Positions 9,781 to 19,398 are shown, numbered from the stretch's first letter. The stretch is DNA of 64,000 nt from Candidatus Aalborgicola bjergmarkensis (GCA_016708725.1 JADJFE010000037.1:34511-98510); one strand, 5' to 3'. Translations and numbers: made by a program. The notes: generated from the sequence alone by a model not told the origin.

Positions 9781-9978
9781 ATGCAAACCACTTACTATGA
9801 CGAGGATGACATTCTGGTGATGCGCTTTTCTGACAAGCCCATCACGCGCGAAGTGTCGCAAGACTGGAACACCCACTTCAGCTACGCCGCAGATGACACG
9901 GTGGTGGAAGTTGTTGTACTGGATGCGGCGGCCATCGGCGCGCTTCCGCTGGAAGTATTGCATGGACAAGCCGCATGA
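9781..9978 (+). CDS. DUF2283 small protein, partner of DUF4258
   Basis: A 65-residue acidic protein (YYDEDDILVMRFSDKPITREVSQDWNTHFSYA), typical of DUF2283. It lies 3 bp downstream of the DUF4258 gene and is probably cotranscribed with it. It is a candidate antitoxin, although DUF2283 proteins lack an obvious DNA-binding domain. A 'gtgcgggaagcgctattaaata' type repeat follows the stop and may end transcription. Confidence 0.7.
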   Translation: MQTTYYDEDDILVMRFSDKPITREVSQDWNTHFSYAADDTVVEVVVLDAAAIGALPLEVLHGQAA

Positions 9979-10033
9979 ATAAGGCTGCAACCCACATAGG
10001 ATGTGCGGGAAGCGCTATTAAATAACGAGCATA

Positions 10034-12265
10034 TCAAAATTCATCGGATGGTGCCTGCGTGTGCGCTTCGATCCAGCGTTTCGCGCGGTCCTGCGCCTCG
10101 GTAACCTGGTCTGGCTCCATCAGCGTCAGGGAGTGTGCCAGATTGGCCTTGGCAGACGGGTGCTGGTTTTCGTTGGCGATGAAGAACCATTTGTGGGCCT
10201 CGACCAGGTCCTGCTCCATCGCTTGCCCCATGGCGTACATCAACCCCAGCCGCTCCTGTGCGGCTGGCAAACCTTGTTCTGCTGCCTTGGAAAACCAGAC
10301 AAAGGCCTGATCGGGATCGGCTGTTCCCGTCGGCAGGCCTTGCTCATGCATGATGGCCAGGTTGTACTCGGCTTCCGCATCCTCCTGGTCAGCCGCTTGC
10401 TGCAATAACGCCACGGCCTGGCCCATATCCTTTTCCACACCCTGGCCATTGGCATACATCAAGCCCAAGGTGGCCTGCGCCGCAGCAAACCCCTGGTCTG
10501 CCGCCTGCTGACACCACTGCGCCGCCTGTTGCACATCCTGCGTGATGCCGCCGGGTCCGCGTGCATACAAAATGGCCACATTCCACTGCGCCTTGGCGTT
10601 GCCTTGCTCTGCTGCCTTGGTATACCACTCCAGTGCCTTGACAAAATCCTGCTCCCCGCCTTCGCCGCTGGCATAGCGCGCCCCCAGCGCGCATTGCGCC
10701 TGCGGCTCGCCTTGCAGGGCCGCCTCGTACAGCGGATCGTCCGGCAAAGCGGCAGCAGCAGCAGCATCGAACGCATCCAGCGCATCCAGCGCTTGCTCTG
10801 GTTCAATGGCTGCTTCAATGGCAGCCTCTTCAGTCGAAGGCGCAGGTTCAGGTTCAACTTCAGGCTCTGGCTCTGGCATCGCAAGCTCGGGTTGATCGGC
10901 TTGCTCAATTTGTTCAAGTTTTTCAGGCACCAGCTCGCCCGTATCCTCGCCCTGCGGACTTTGCCCGCGCGCCCAGGCCAGGGCTTCGTTCTGGATTTCG
11001 TTGAATTCCTGCAACGCGACGCCCAGTTCGGTACACAGGTTGTTGACGCTTTCGGTTTGCGCCTGCTCACTGGCTTCGGCCAGGCGCAAAAGGGGGCCGT
11101 ACGGGCCGGTGCGCTCCAGCAGGGCAGCGCGCACCTCCTCGGGCAGGTCGAGTGCATCAATCAAGGTCTTGGCTGGCAGTTGCAGTATCACATCCAGCAG
11201 CGAGAGCACGCCGGTGAGAAAGTAAATCTCGGGCGGTGTCAGGGCCAGTTTTCTGGCGAGCATCTCCATCATGCGCCCCCGTGCCAACGCATTTTCAAGC
11301 AACACCCCATCTTCGGAATGGGAGGGTGCGGAAGTGCACAGCAGCAATACCAGCCAGCGAAACAGCGGCTCACGACCAACCAGCAAAATCGCATCCTTGA
11401 TCGACAAAATCTTGCGCTGTGCACCAATGGCAGCGGAATTGGCGTAGCCTAGAATGCGATAGGACAACAATGGATCGAGCTTGATGTCCTGAATGATGGC
11501 ATCCATCTCCGCGCCCTGACGCAAACTATTAAGCAGCTTGCACAGGCGCAAGGTTCCGGGGTCCACGTTGTTGCTTTGCCAATCGCGGCGGTGGGCGACA
11601 AAGGGACCGATAAAACCGTGCATGCCCAATCGGCGGCAGACCTCGAACTCTTCGTAGGTATTCACCCCGCGCGCGCACAGCTGCATCCCAGGGTAGCGGG
11701 TTTTGAGTTGCCGGACCAGTTGCAACAAATCCGGCGGAATGATCTGATCCACCGGCAAGAAACCCAGGCTGACACTGCTACCGATTGCCGGATGCGCAAT
11801 GGCCACGCGCGCGTCCGCCAGGCCCAGCACCAGCCCCAGGCGGCGCATGGCCTGCATGCGCTCGCCAACCTGGGCCACATTGTCTCCGTCCGGATCAACG
11901 TGCACCAGCGGGATGGCCCCGGCGCGCGCCAACTCTTCCAGCCGTGGATTAAACAGCAAGTGGTCCGCAACCGCTGCAAACGCACGCCGCTTACCCAGCA
12001 TGGCGCTGCTGAGCACCGCTTCGATAAACTCCAGAAAAGACTGGTCATTTTCCGGACTGGCTTGCTGGGCACTCACCTCGTCGGGTTGAAAAAATTCGTA
12101 ACCGGCGACCTTTTTATCCCGCGTCAACACCGCCTGGCGCAAAACGGCCAGACTCTCTACGCCATCGTGGTCATCCTGCATATCCTGCACCGCAGAAGGA
12201 GTTCGCACGGCGCCTGTTGCAGGTGACGGGGAGGGTTTGAATAGTTTGGAAATGAACGTGAACAT
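10034..12265 (-). CDS. EAL-like/HDOD protein with Sel1 repeats
   Basis: A 743-residue cytoplasmic protein. The first ~190 residues are a degenerate EAL-like module (AVLRQAVLTRDKKVAGYEFF). A HDOD domain follows (LCKLLNSLRQGAEMDAIIQD, LSYRILGYANSAAIG). After it come an acidic, Pro/Glu-rich linker and about four to five Sel1/TPR-like repeats (KALEWYTKAAEQGNAKAQWN, AAQWCQQAADQGFAAAQATL). The architecture suggests a c-di-GMP-related scaffold or regulator without enzymatic activity, because no EAL motif is visible. No operon partner is evident. Confidence 0.85.
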   Translation of the reverse strand: MFTFISKLFKPSPSPATGAVRTPSAVQDMQDDHDGVESLAVLRQAVLTRDKKVAGYEFFQPDEVSAQQASPENDQSFLEFIEAVLSSAMLGKRRAFAAVADHLLFNPRLEELARAGAIPLVHVDPDGDNVAQVGERMQAMRRLGLVLGLADARVAIAHPAIGSSVSLGFLPVDQIIPPDLLQLVRQLKTRYPGMQLCARGVNTYEEFEVCRRLGMHGFIGPFVAHRRDWQSNNVDPGTLRLCKLLNSLRQGAEMDAIIQDIKLDPLLSYRILGYANSAAIGAQRKILSIKDAILLVGREPLFRWLVLLLCTSAPSHSEDGVLLENALARGRMMEMLARKLALTPPEIYFLTGVLSLLDVILQLPAKTLIDALDLPEEVRAALLERTGPYGPLLRLAEASEQAQTESVNNLCTELGVALQEFNEIQNEALAWARGQSPQGEDTGELVPEKLEQIEQADQPELAMPEPEPEVEPEPAPSTEEAAIEAAIEPEQALDALDAFDAAAAAALPDDPLYEAALQGEPQAQCALGARYASGEGGEQDFVKALEWYTKAAEQGNAKAQWNVAILYARGPGGITQDVQQAAQWCQQAADQGFAAAQATLGLMYANGQGVEKDMGQAVALLQQAADQEDAEAEYNLAIMHEQGLPTGTADPDQAFVWFSKAAEQGLPAAQERLGLMYAMGQAMEQDLVEAHKWFFIANENQHPSAKANLAHSLTLMEPDQVTEAQDRAKRWIEAHTQAPSDEF

Positions 12266-12295
12266 GGATGCAACACCATATCCTTTAAGCTGATT

Positions 12296-13486
12296 TCAAG
12301 CCGATTCGACGGAAAAACGCAGCCCTGCGTTGGCAACCAGACGGTGGATAAGGACTTCCCCCATGGCGGAAGCCGGTGTCCAGATGCCCCCCGGCGTGGC
12401 TTGCGCCTGTGTAAGCAGACACACTGCTGCTTCCGTAACCATTTTTGAAGTGGAACCATAGCCCGGATCTCGGTCTCCCTGCACGCCAACCGTCAACGAA
12501 TCCCCTTGGGCGGTCTGCGCAAGAAACATCAGATCATAAAAACCGGCTTCCCGCTCGGCCAGCGTCGGCCCCTCCCCCGGCTGGGGTCCGCCTTCCTTGC
12601 TGCCCAATGACCTGTCGGCGGCAATCGCCTGCGCCATAGCTTCGCCCTTTGGCCCTGCGCCGGTCACGATCATTTCGTCATACACAAAGTCCGTACCGTA
12701 AGGGTGGCCCAGCAGGAAGTTGCTGCGGTGTACGTTGCGCGTGTTGATGGCCGCCATGACAAAAGGCGCCACCCACAGGCCCAGCGCCTCATCCAGCATG
12801 GGCTTGTTGCCCTGGGGCTGTTCGGGGCCAGTAAAGCCCGGCACCAGGGAGAAGGGGTTGCGTAGCAGCTCCAGAACGGCAGGATTGTTTCGGGCCGCCA
12901 CCAGGGTCTCGCGCAAACTAGCGGAGGTTCCACCCGAAAAAGTCCCCTTCATGCGGCGCACACGGCCACGGATACGGTTGGCGGGCATACCGTAGCGCTT
13001 CTTGATTTCCAGCTGTGCCAGCAAAACCCCCAGGTCAAACGGAATGGAATCAAAGCCGCAGGAAAACACAATGCGCGCGCCGCTGGCCTTGGCCTGCTGT
13101 TCGTGGGCATCAATCATGGCACGCATCCAGGCTGGCTCGCCGCATAAATCCACATAATCCGTGCCGCTTGCCGCACACGCTGCCACAACCTCGCTGCCAT
13201 AGAGCTGGTACGGTCCCACCGTCGTCAGAACCAGCCGGGTGGCGTCGGTCATGGCCTTCAGACTGGCCGCATCGCCGCTGTCCACCACCAGAAGTGCCGT
13301 GTCCTCGGGCGCACCGAGCGCATCGCGCACCGCATGCAGCTTGTCCAGGCTGCGCCCCGCCATGGCCCAGCGCACCTGTGGCGCAGGACCGGCATTCTGC
13401 GGATAACGCACCATAAGGTACTCAACAACCAGACGGCCCGTAAAGCCGGTAGCCCCGTAAACAACGATGTCAAACTGCTTGTGCAT
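12296..13486 (-). CDS. Saccharopine dehydrogenase-like NAD(P)-binding reductase
   Basis: A 396-residue protein with an N-terminal Rossmann fold (FDIVVYGATGFTGRLVVEYL). It belongs to the saccharopine-dehydrogenase-like/trans-acting enoyl reductase family found in lipid metabolism. Start chosen at MHKQFD (13486); a 29-residue upstream extension carries no family homology. C-terminal motifs include DPGYGSTSKMVTEAA. The substrate is unknown. The gap to the 743-residue protein gene is only 30 bp. Confidence 0.85.
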   Translation of the reverse strand: MHKQFDIVVYGATGFTGRLVVEYLMVRYPQNAGPAPQVRWAMAGRSLDKLHAVRDALGAPEDTALLVVDSGDAASLKAMTDATRLVLTTVGPYQLYGSEVVAACAASGTDYVDLCGEPAWMRAMIDAHEQQAKASGARIVFSCGFDSIPFDLGVLLAQLEIKKRYGMPANRIRGRVRRMKGTFSGGTSASLRETLVAARNNPAVLELLRNPFSLVPGFTGPEQPQGNKPMLDEALGLWVAPFVMAAINTRNVHRSNFLLGHPYGTDFVYDEMIVTGAGPKGEAMAQAIAADRSLGSKEGGPQPGEGPTLAEREAGFYDLMFLAQTAQGDSLTVGVQGDRDPGYGSTSKMVTEAAVCLLTQAQATPGGIWTPASAMGEVLIHRLVANAGLRFSVESA

Positions 13487-13513
13487 GTGCCCAGCCTCTT
13501 GTGATGGATAGAT

Positions 13514-13744
13514 ATGGATGAGATGGCGAGTATGCCGCAAGAACGTGGCGCAATGTGGTTGCATCTGAATCATGTGTTTGACCCATTTTTCACCACCAAA
13601 CTGGGTAAAGGAGGCAGCGGACTCGGGCTACATATTGTGTACAACCTGGTTCAAGAGTTGTTGGGCGGGAACATCCAGGTGGACAACACCCCGGACTCCG
13701 GTGCATGCTTTACGCTGTTGTTGCCACTGGATGCACCCTCGTAA
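13514..13744 (+). pseudogene. Sensor histidine kinase C-terminal remnant
   Basis: A 76-residue frame matching only the end of a histidine-kinase ATPase domain: F-box FDPFFTTKLGKGGSGLGLHIVYNLV (G1/G2 region) and the closing G-A-C-F-T-L-L-L-P strand. The N- and H-boxes and the sensor are absent, so this is a leftover of a deleted kinase gene. It sits between two oppositely oriented genes. Confidence 0.75.
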
Positions 13745-13770
13745 GGGCCATCAACGCTGGCAAAATTCCC

Positions 13771-15921
13771 CTACGCCGATGGCAAGCTGTCAAACCATGC
13801 CTGCAGGGCTGCACCATGCAAGGGCCGACTGGTGAGATAGCCTTGCACCACATCACAGTTCAGTCGGGTGATCATTTCTTTTTCGGCCTCGGTCTCCACA
13901 CCCTCGGCAGTCACCATCAGGCCCATGCCATGCCCCATCTCGACCATGGTCTTGAACAGGCGCTGCGTTACCGGCAAACCGTCGATGTCCTTGACGAAAC
14001 TGCGGTCGATTTTAAGTTCGCTCACTGGCAACTGCTGCAAGTAAGCCAAAGACGAATACCCGGTGCCAAAGTCGTCAATGGACAAGTGGCAACCAAGCTC
14101 GCGCAGGGCGTGCAACACCGCAACACTGCGTTGGGGATCGTCCATCAACCCGCTTTCAACGACTTCCAGCCGCAAGCGCCTGGGCTCCACCCCGTGCAGT
14201 TCGAGGAGGTGGCTGACGCGGCCAATAAAACCGGGGTCTGCCAGATCACGCGTACTCATGTTGACGGCAATGCTGAGCTCGGGATGGCTCGGCGCCCATA
14301 GAGCCAGTGTGCGCAAGGCCTGCTCAAGCATCCATTGGGTGACCAGACTGATATAGCCGGTTTGCTCGGCAAAGGGAATGAATTCTGCAGGCGATACAAA
14401 TCCACGCTGTGGGTGTTGCCAGCGCACCAGCGCCTCCGCACCAACGGCAAGACCTGTCTTTAAGGAAAATTTTGGCTGCAGCCACATTTGCAACTGCGAT
14501 GTCGCCACAGCCGTACGCAAGTCGGATACCAGGCTCAGGTGGCTCAAACGTGCGGCTTCCTGCGCTTCGTTGTACCAGGCAAAGCCCTGCGTTGAGCGCT
14601 TGGCGGTGTGCAGGGCAACCTCCGCGTTGCGCATCAGCGTTTCAATGGGCAGCGGTTTTCCCGCCAGCCCAAAATCGGCGCAACCATAGATCAGACTCAG
14701 GTCAACGCTGTGCACGCCGCAGGTTGCAGGCGCCACCATGGCCTGCTCCATGCGGGCATGCACAGCCTGCACGGCAGCACGGTCAGCGACGTGAAAGGCC
14801 GCAGCAAAGGTTCCACCGGACAAACGCACCACCGTCGGTTGCGGCACCATTTCTCCTGCAGCTACCGACGCTTCAAAAACGACACCGGCACGGCGTGCCA
14901 CTTCCTTGATCATGGTGTCGCCCGTGGTATGGCCCAATGTTTCGTTAATGACCTTGAGCCGGGCCAGATCCATCAGCACCACGCAGTTGAAGGGCGTTGG
15001 CGGAGGAACTGCGGGGGTGAAGAGCGCGGTGCGGTTGGGCAGACCGGTCAAGGCATCCTGGTAGGCTAGGCGCACGATGTGCTGCTCGCGCTGCACCACA
15101 GCGTCGGTCATGCTGTTGAGCGCTTGACCGACGCGGTTGACCTCCTCAGCACTGGTGGTGGGGACGCGGCTGGTATAGTCGCCACGCGCCATGCGCCGGG
15201 CCGCCGCTTCCAGTTTTGCCAGGGGCACGATGACGCTGCGCGTGGTGGCCAGCCCCAGCCACACGGCCAGCGCCAGCGCCAACACGGACAGTCCACCCAC
15301 CCCTATCGCCACACGCTCGTACAACTGCTGGGCCTGCGCCAGCTGCGTCTCGATCCGCAGGCGTTCGAGCTGGAGCAAGGTATTGGACTCCAGCAGCATG
15401 GCTTTCAGCGCGGGATTGACCTGCTGATTCAAAGCCCGCGTGGCGGCCTTCAAGTCATCGGCCTCCACCTCATCCACCGTGGCAAGGAACGCATCGGCAT
15501 AGATTTTGCGACAGGTGGCCAGGCGCTTGAGAGCTGCCTCCTGTTCGGGATCAAGCATGTCCTGGGCCAAGGATTCGATGATGGCATCAATGCGGCGGTT
15601 GCGCTGGTCCACATCGGTGTATTCGGCCACGCGGCTTTCGCGCGGTGCATTCATCAGGCGTACCAGCGCGCTGCCCACGCCCTCGGTCTGCAGGGAAAGC
15701 GCCTGTACCCGCAGCAGGCGCTGCATATCACCTGTTGCGAAGCGCTGCGTCATTCGTGTGATGTGGTGAATCTGAAAACTGGCCTGGGCCAGCGCCACCA
15801 GCATCAAGACCACCAGCAGGCCAAACCCCAGTGCCAGGCGCCAGCCGATGCGACGCGGCCACAGTCCGCGCAGGCGGTTTTGCCAAGTGGATACTCCATG
15901 TTCAACAGGCAACTGGTTCAT
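13771..15921 (-). CDS. Degenerate GGDEF plus EAL phosphodiesterase
   Basis: A 716-residue inner-membrane protein: membrane helix at 28-50, helical periplasmic sensor, second helix, HAMP (LEAAARRMARGDYTSRVP), GGDEF-like domain and EAL domain. The GGDEF signature is replaced by LSGGTFAAAF, so the cyclase part is probably inactive. The EAL domain retains EALVRWQ, DDFGTGYSSL and the ELKIDRSFVKD loop, so the protein most likely degrades cyclic di-GMP. Confidence 0.88.
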   Translation of the reverse strand: MNQLPVEHGVSTWQNRLRGLWPRRIGWRLALGFGLLVVLMLVALAQASFQIHHITRMTQRFATGDMQRLLRVQALSLQTEGVGSALVRLMNAPRESRVAEYTDVDQRNRRIDAIIESLAQDMLDPEQEAALKRLATCRKIYADAFLATVDEVEADDLKAATRALNQQVNPALKAMLLESNTLLQLERLRIETQLAQAQQLYERVAIGVGGLSVLALALAVWLGLATTRSVIVPLAKLEAAARRMARGDYTSRVPTTSAEEVNRVGQALNSMTDAVVQREQHIVRLAYQDALTGLPNRTALFTPAVPPPTPFNCVVLMDLARLKVINETLGHTTGDTMIKEVARRAGVVFEASVAAGEMVPQPTVVRLSGGTFAAAFHVADRAAVQAVHARMEQAMVAPATCGVHSVDLSLIYGCADFGLAGKPLPIETLMRNAEVALHTAKRSTQGFAWYNEAQEAARLSHLSLVSDLRTAVATSQLQMWLQPKFSLKTGLAVGAEALVRWQHPQRGFVSPAEFIPFAEQTGYISLVTQWMLEQALRTLALWAPSHPELSIAVNMSTRDLADPGFIGRVSHLLELHGVEPRRLRLEVVESGLMDDPQRSVAVLHALRELGCHLSIDDFGTGYSSLAYLQQLPVSELKIDRSFVKDIDGLPVTQRLFKTMVEMGHGMGLMVTAEGVETEAEKEMITRLNCDVVQGYLTSRPLHGAALQAWFDSLPSA

Positions 15922-15930
15922 CGCAGCAGG

Positions 15931-16404
15931 TTACACCGACTTTTTCCAGTTGACAAGCCAAGCCCACACCAGCGTATCAGCAGCCCACCGCCCGCAACCG
16001 AATACCGCCAATGCGGCCAGCAAAATACCCCAGGTGATGTGCAACTGCAGGGCCGCTGGCGCGATCTCTGCAAGCGAAAGAACCGCCACCGCATTCACCA
16101 CCGACAACCCCAGCGCGGCAAAACGCCCGAAAAGCCCCAACAGTAGCAATACCGGCAGCACCAGTTCACCAGTCGTACCCATCACGGCGGCGATTTCCGG
16201 TGGCAGCAGCGGAACCTTGTATTCATCCTGAAACAAGGCCAGGGTCACACTCCAGTCACGCAATTTTGTCAAACCCGACAGGAAGAAAACCTGTGCAACG
16301 TAAGCACGTGCCATCAGGGCAGCCAGAGGTTGCAGACCGTTCAGGACACCTGCAAAACGTTCACAAAACGGCAAACCGTACCGAATCAGGATGGCTCGGG
16401 ACAT
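15931..16404 (-). CDS. DoxX-family membrane protein
   Basis: A 157-residue protein with four hydrophobic helices and the DoxX signature around ARAYVAQVFFLSGLTKLRDW. The start overlaps the end of bufC by 19 bp, so it belongs to the bufA-bufB-bufC-doxX operon. DoxX-like proteins often accompany these clusters and may act in membrane redox chemistry or copper handling. Its precise role is unknown. Confidence 0.88.
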   Translation of the reverse strand: MSRAILIRYGLPFCERFAGVLNGLQPLAALMARAYVAQVFFLSGLTKLRDWSVTLALFQDEYKVPLLPPEIAAVMGTTGELVLPVLLLLGLFGRFAALGLSVVNAVAVLSLAEIAPAALQLHITWGILLAALAVFGCGRWAADTLVWAWLVNWKKSV

Positions 16405-17192
16405 AAAAATCCTTTCATGTGTGCGACCCCGACCACCAGCCCGCTTTGAACGGCAGCAGGAAGCCAGAGATTGAATGCAAGGTCACCAGCACACTCCAGC
16501 GCTGACGACAGGGACGCTCCTGCCAGCACGGCCCGCACAAAGGCAGCCTCCGCCGGGCTGCACAGCGCGACTTGCGGGCGCAGGCCCTGACGCCACACCA
16601 CGGCGCATTCAGCCAGACCGGCGCGCAGCCGACGCCCCGCCTCCTCCAGGTCCGGGGTCGATCCGGCGTTCTGGTGCGCGGTGATGATACTGACCACCGG
16701 CCAGGGACTTTCCACAAGGGAGCAACCCGGCACCAGACGCAATTGCAGCGCACGGGCATCGTGCCGGGTCAAAAGGGCAAAGCTGGTGCCATCCAGGGCC
16801 GCATCAGCCGCGCAGGCAGCCTGGTGCAAGGCCCACTCCACCCGTGCCACATCGGCCAGATAGGGCTCATCGGCCAATTGTTCGCTGGCTTGCACAAAAT
16901 CGGCCAGACCACCGCCCCACTGGGCCACGTCACCACGCACGGGTGGATACGCATGCCAGAAGGCACGTGCCAATGCGCCCATACTCTCCTCGCCCAGCAA
17001 TTGCGTCAGAACCGGGTACGCCGCCTGCATAGCCCGTTCGGCCAGGGCGTGGCCATTGGCCTGATAGGCTTTTAGCCCTCTGGCGCTTGGGGGATGTGCG
17101 AAAGCAGCTACTTCTTTCATAGCATCATCCGCTGGCCATGCCAGCAGGGCGTTCAGCAGTGCTTGCTGCTGGGCGGCCAGGTCAGCATTCAT
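16386..17192 (-). CDS. bufC: BufC/HvfC-like DUF2063 protein
   Basis: A 268-residue protein of the DUF2063 family (putative DNA-binding domain in old databases). In bufferin systems it is the partner that helps the MNIO enzyme recognise its peptide. Start chosen at MNADLAAQQQALLNALLAWP (17192), because the ATG overlaps the bufB stop (ATGA). An upstream in-frame extension is read through bufB and is not homologous. Typical motifs are AYQANGHALAERAMQAAYPV and WHAYPPVRGDVAQWG. Confidence 0.85.
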   Translation of the reverse strand: MNADLAAQQQALLNALLAWPADDAMKEVAAFAHPPSARGLKAYQANGHALAERAMQAAYPVLTQLLGEESMGALARAFWHAYPPVRGDVAQWGGGLADFVQASEQLADEPYLADVARVEWALHQAACAADAALDGTSFALLTRHDARALQLRLVPGCSLVESPWPVVSIITAHQNAGSTPDLEEAGRRLRAGLAECAVVWRQGLRPQVALCSPAEAAFVRAVLAGASLSSALECAGDLAFNLWLPAAVQSGLVVGVAHMKGFLCPEPS

Positions 17193-18080
17193 GGCACCAC
17201 CCCGCTGGGCATCAGGGCAGCGGCACGGGCGGCTTCGTCCAGCAACACATCCAGCGCAGGGATGGCGGTATCCCATTCAATCAGTGTGGGCACCGGGCCA
17301 AATCGATTCAGGGCATGCTGGTAAATGCGCCACACCTCGGGGCACACGCGGCTGCCATGGTCGTCAATCACAATGTCACCGTGCGCATCGCGCACATGGC
17401 AATGCCCGGCCAGATGAATTTCAGCCACATCAGCAGGCGCAATGGCGTCCAGCCAACGCAAGCAGTGCTGCACCGGATCGTCCACGGTGCCATTGCGTTG
17501 CGCATTCAGCGCGTTGACATAAATATTGTTTACATCCACCAGAAGGGCGCAACCGGTGCGCTGCGCCAGCAGGGATAAAAATTCGGTCTCTGCCAGAGGC
17601 GCATCGTCGGATAGCGCCCGCCAGGACAGGTAGCTGGAGATGTTTTCCACAACAAAACGGCGTTTGAGCCGGTCTTGTACTTTTTGAACATTGGCACACA
17701 GCACGTCCAGCGACGCACGGGTGAAAGGAATAGGCAACAAGTCCGCAGCATGCACCGCTGCGCCATTGAAAAGACCTCTGCCAAAACTGGCATGGTCACT
17801 CACGCGCACCGGCTCCATGCGCTGCACCAGCCGCGCCAACTGATCCAGATGCCAGGCATCCAGACCTACCACGGAACCCAGCGACAAACCCACGCCGTGC
17901 AAACTTAATGGGTAGTGCGCTCTGGCCTGCTCCAGCACGGCCAGAGCAGCCCCCCCTTCGGCAAAAGAAATTTTCTGAATGGACTTCCAGAAAACCCAGG
18001 GGCGGACGGCGCTCCAGCAACTCGCCATAGTGGGGCTGGCGCCAGCCGATGCCAACATGCACGGAAGTGGATGCGCTCAT
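17189..18080 (-). pseudogene. bufB: BufB/MNIO (DUF692) enzyme gene with a frameshift
   Basis: DUF692 multinuclear iron enzymes modify cysteines of bufferin-type copper-binding peptides. The N-terminus (VGIGWRQPHYGELLERRPPLGFLEVHSENFF) is read in one frame from the ATG at 18080. The rest (FAEGGAALAVLEQ ... VENISSYLSW ... LLVDVNNIYVNA ... AEIHLAGH) is in another frame. The switch falls in a T run near 17967-17971, where one extra T would explain it. Metal-ligand motifs downstream are intact. It is either a recent inactivation or a base-calling error; everything else about the operon looks functional. Confidence 0.82.
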
Positions 18081-18100
18081 GAATTCCGGTACGGGTTTGA

Positions 18101-18376
18101 TCAACCCTTTTTCATGTTCTTGACTTCATCCAGTGTTGCACCTTTCATGCCCTTGCAAGTGCCCTTGGCAACGTATTTCCACTCCATCTTGTCCATATCC
18201 ACCTTGGACTGGCCAGCGCAGGAATGCACGCCAGAAATGCTGGCGCAATCGTTTTGACCGGCTTTGGCAATGCCAAAACATTTTTCCTTTTCTTCTGCCG
18301 CCTGCGCGGGAGCGGACATCAAGGTCAGGGACATCAAAGAGGCTGCAGCAGCGGCGATCATGGCTTGTTGATTCAT
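18101..18376 (-). CDS. bufA: BufA1-type DUF2282 bufferin precursor
   Basis: A 91-residue precursor with a Sec signal peptide (residues 1-26, ending SAPAQA). The mature part has four cysteines (33, 44, 53, 74) in the DUF2282 arrangement KCFGIAKAGQNDC ... HSCAGQ ... GTCKGMK. By family, the peptide is modified by the MNIO enzyme and exported to the periplasm to sequester copper. It heads bufA-bufB-bufC-doxX, with 20 bp to bufB. The 199-bp region to the divergent sigma factor gene should hold the promoters. Confidence 0.9.
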   Translation of the reverse strand: MNQQAMIAAAAASLMSLTLMSAPAQAAEEKEKCFGIAKAGQNDCASISGVHSCAGQSKVDMDKMEWKYVAKGTCKGMKGATLDEVKNMKKG

Positions 18377-18575
18377 TGGAATACTCCTGGTTAAAAAACT
18401 AAAAAATTGAAAGAACGGCTTCCATGACCCGGATTACTGCACGCACCAGATCATGAAAGTATGGGTTAGTCAGCGCGTATGGTGAATCCTTACAGTCTGA
18501 CCAACATTTTTTACAACTCTGCGCGCAATAATCATCTTACACTGCACCGCATGATTCCCGTTTCCGTGTCTCTTT

Positions 18576-19145
18576 ATGTCCCTATTTGAAGACCAACTCG
18601 TGGCCCAGCGTGGCTATCTGCTGCGCTTTGCCCGTTTGCAACTGCGCAATGACACCTGGGCAGAAGACGCAGTTTCAGAAACCGTGCTGGCTGCGCTGAC
18701 CAAACCGCAATCTTTTGACAACCGCTCACAACTCAAAACCTGGCTGGTCGGTATCCTGAAACACAAGGTGATCGACGCCTTGCGACACCACAGCCGGGAG
18801 ATCAGTGATCCAAACGCTGCCGAGGACGACGACACCGATCCGCTGGAGTATCTGGGCTTCAAGGCCGACGGGCACTTCTCGCAAATGCCCGCAGAATGGG
18901 GCGATCCGGTAAAGCAGGTCCACAGTCGGCAGTTTTTTGAAATCATGGATGCCTGCATCAACAAACTGCCCGCCGTTCAAGGTCGGCTGTTCCTGATGCG
19001 CGAGTGGCTGGAACTTTCGAGCGAAGAGATATGTAAGGAATTGGACCTGACACCGACCAATTTGTACGTTCAACTGCACCGCGCCCGTTTGCGGCTGCGT
19101 GAATGTCTGGAACTGAACTGGTTTGGAAAGCCTGAAAACGCATGA
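18576..19145 (+). CDS. ECF-family RNA polymerase sigma factor
   Basis: A 189-residue sigma factor. The sigma-2 region shows NDTWAEDAVSETVLAAL and the -10 recognition segment (RSQLKTWLVGILKHKVIDALRHH); sigma-4 shows LELSSEEICKELDLTPTNLYVQLHRARLRLRECL. An acidic linker separates the domains. It is divergent from the buf operon and overlaps the next gene by 4 bp. Such sigma/zinc-finger pairs often control DUF2282 clusters, so copper or oxidative control of bufA is likely but inferred. Confidence 0.92.
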   Translation: MSLFEDQLVAQRGYLLRFARLQLRNDTWAEDAVSETVLAALTKPQSFDNRSQLKTWLVGILKHKVIDALRHHSREISDPNAAEDDDTDPLEYLGFKADGHFSQMPAEWGDPVKQVHSRQFFEIMDACINKLPAVQGRLFLMREWLELSSEEICKELDLTPTNLYVQLHRARLRLRECLELNWFGKPENA

Positions 19146-19390
19146 TGCCCTTTCATCGAACCTGCAAAGAAGTCACGGCATTGGTGATTGCACGCGAAGA
19201 CCGCGATTTACCATGGCATGATCGCCTGGCGCTGCGCCTTCATATGTCCATTTGCGCTACGTGCCCGACTTTCGAGCGCCAGATCATCAGCATGCGCAAT
19301 GCCATGCAGCAGTGGCGGAACTACGAATACACCGAACCACCTGCTGCTGACCCGATCCATCTGCCATCACGAACAAACGAACCAGAATAA
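19142..19390 (+). CDS. Zinc-finger anti-sigma factor
   Basis: An 82-residue soluble protein with an H-x3-C-x2-C arrangement (LHMSICATCPTFERQI) typical of zinc-containing anti-sigma (ZAS/zf-HC2) proteins. It lacks a membrane segment. Two adjacent ATG codons are possible; the first overlaps the sigma stop (ATGA). It probably binds and silences the upstream sigma factor until a redox or metal signal releases it. Confidence 0.82.
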   Translation: MMPFHRTCKEVTALVIAREDRDLPWHDRLALRLHMSICATCPTFERQIISMRNAMQQWRNYEYTEPPAADPIHLPSRTNEPE

Positions 19391-19398
19391 ACCGAAAC

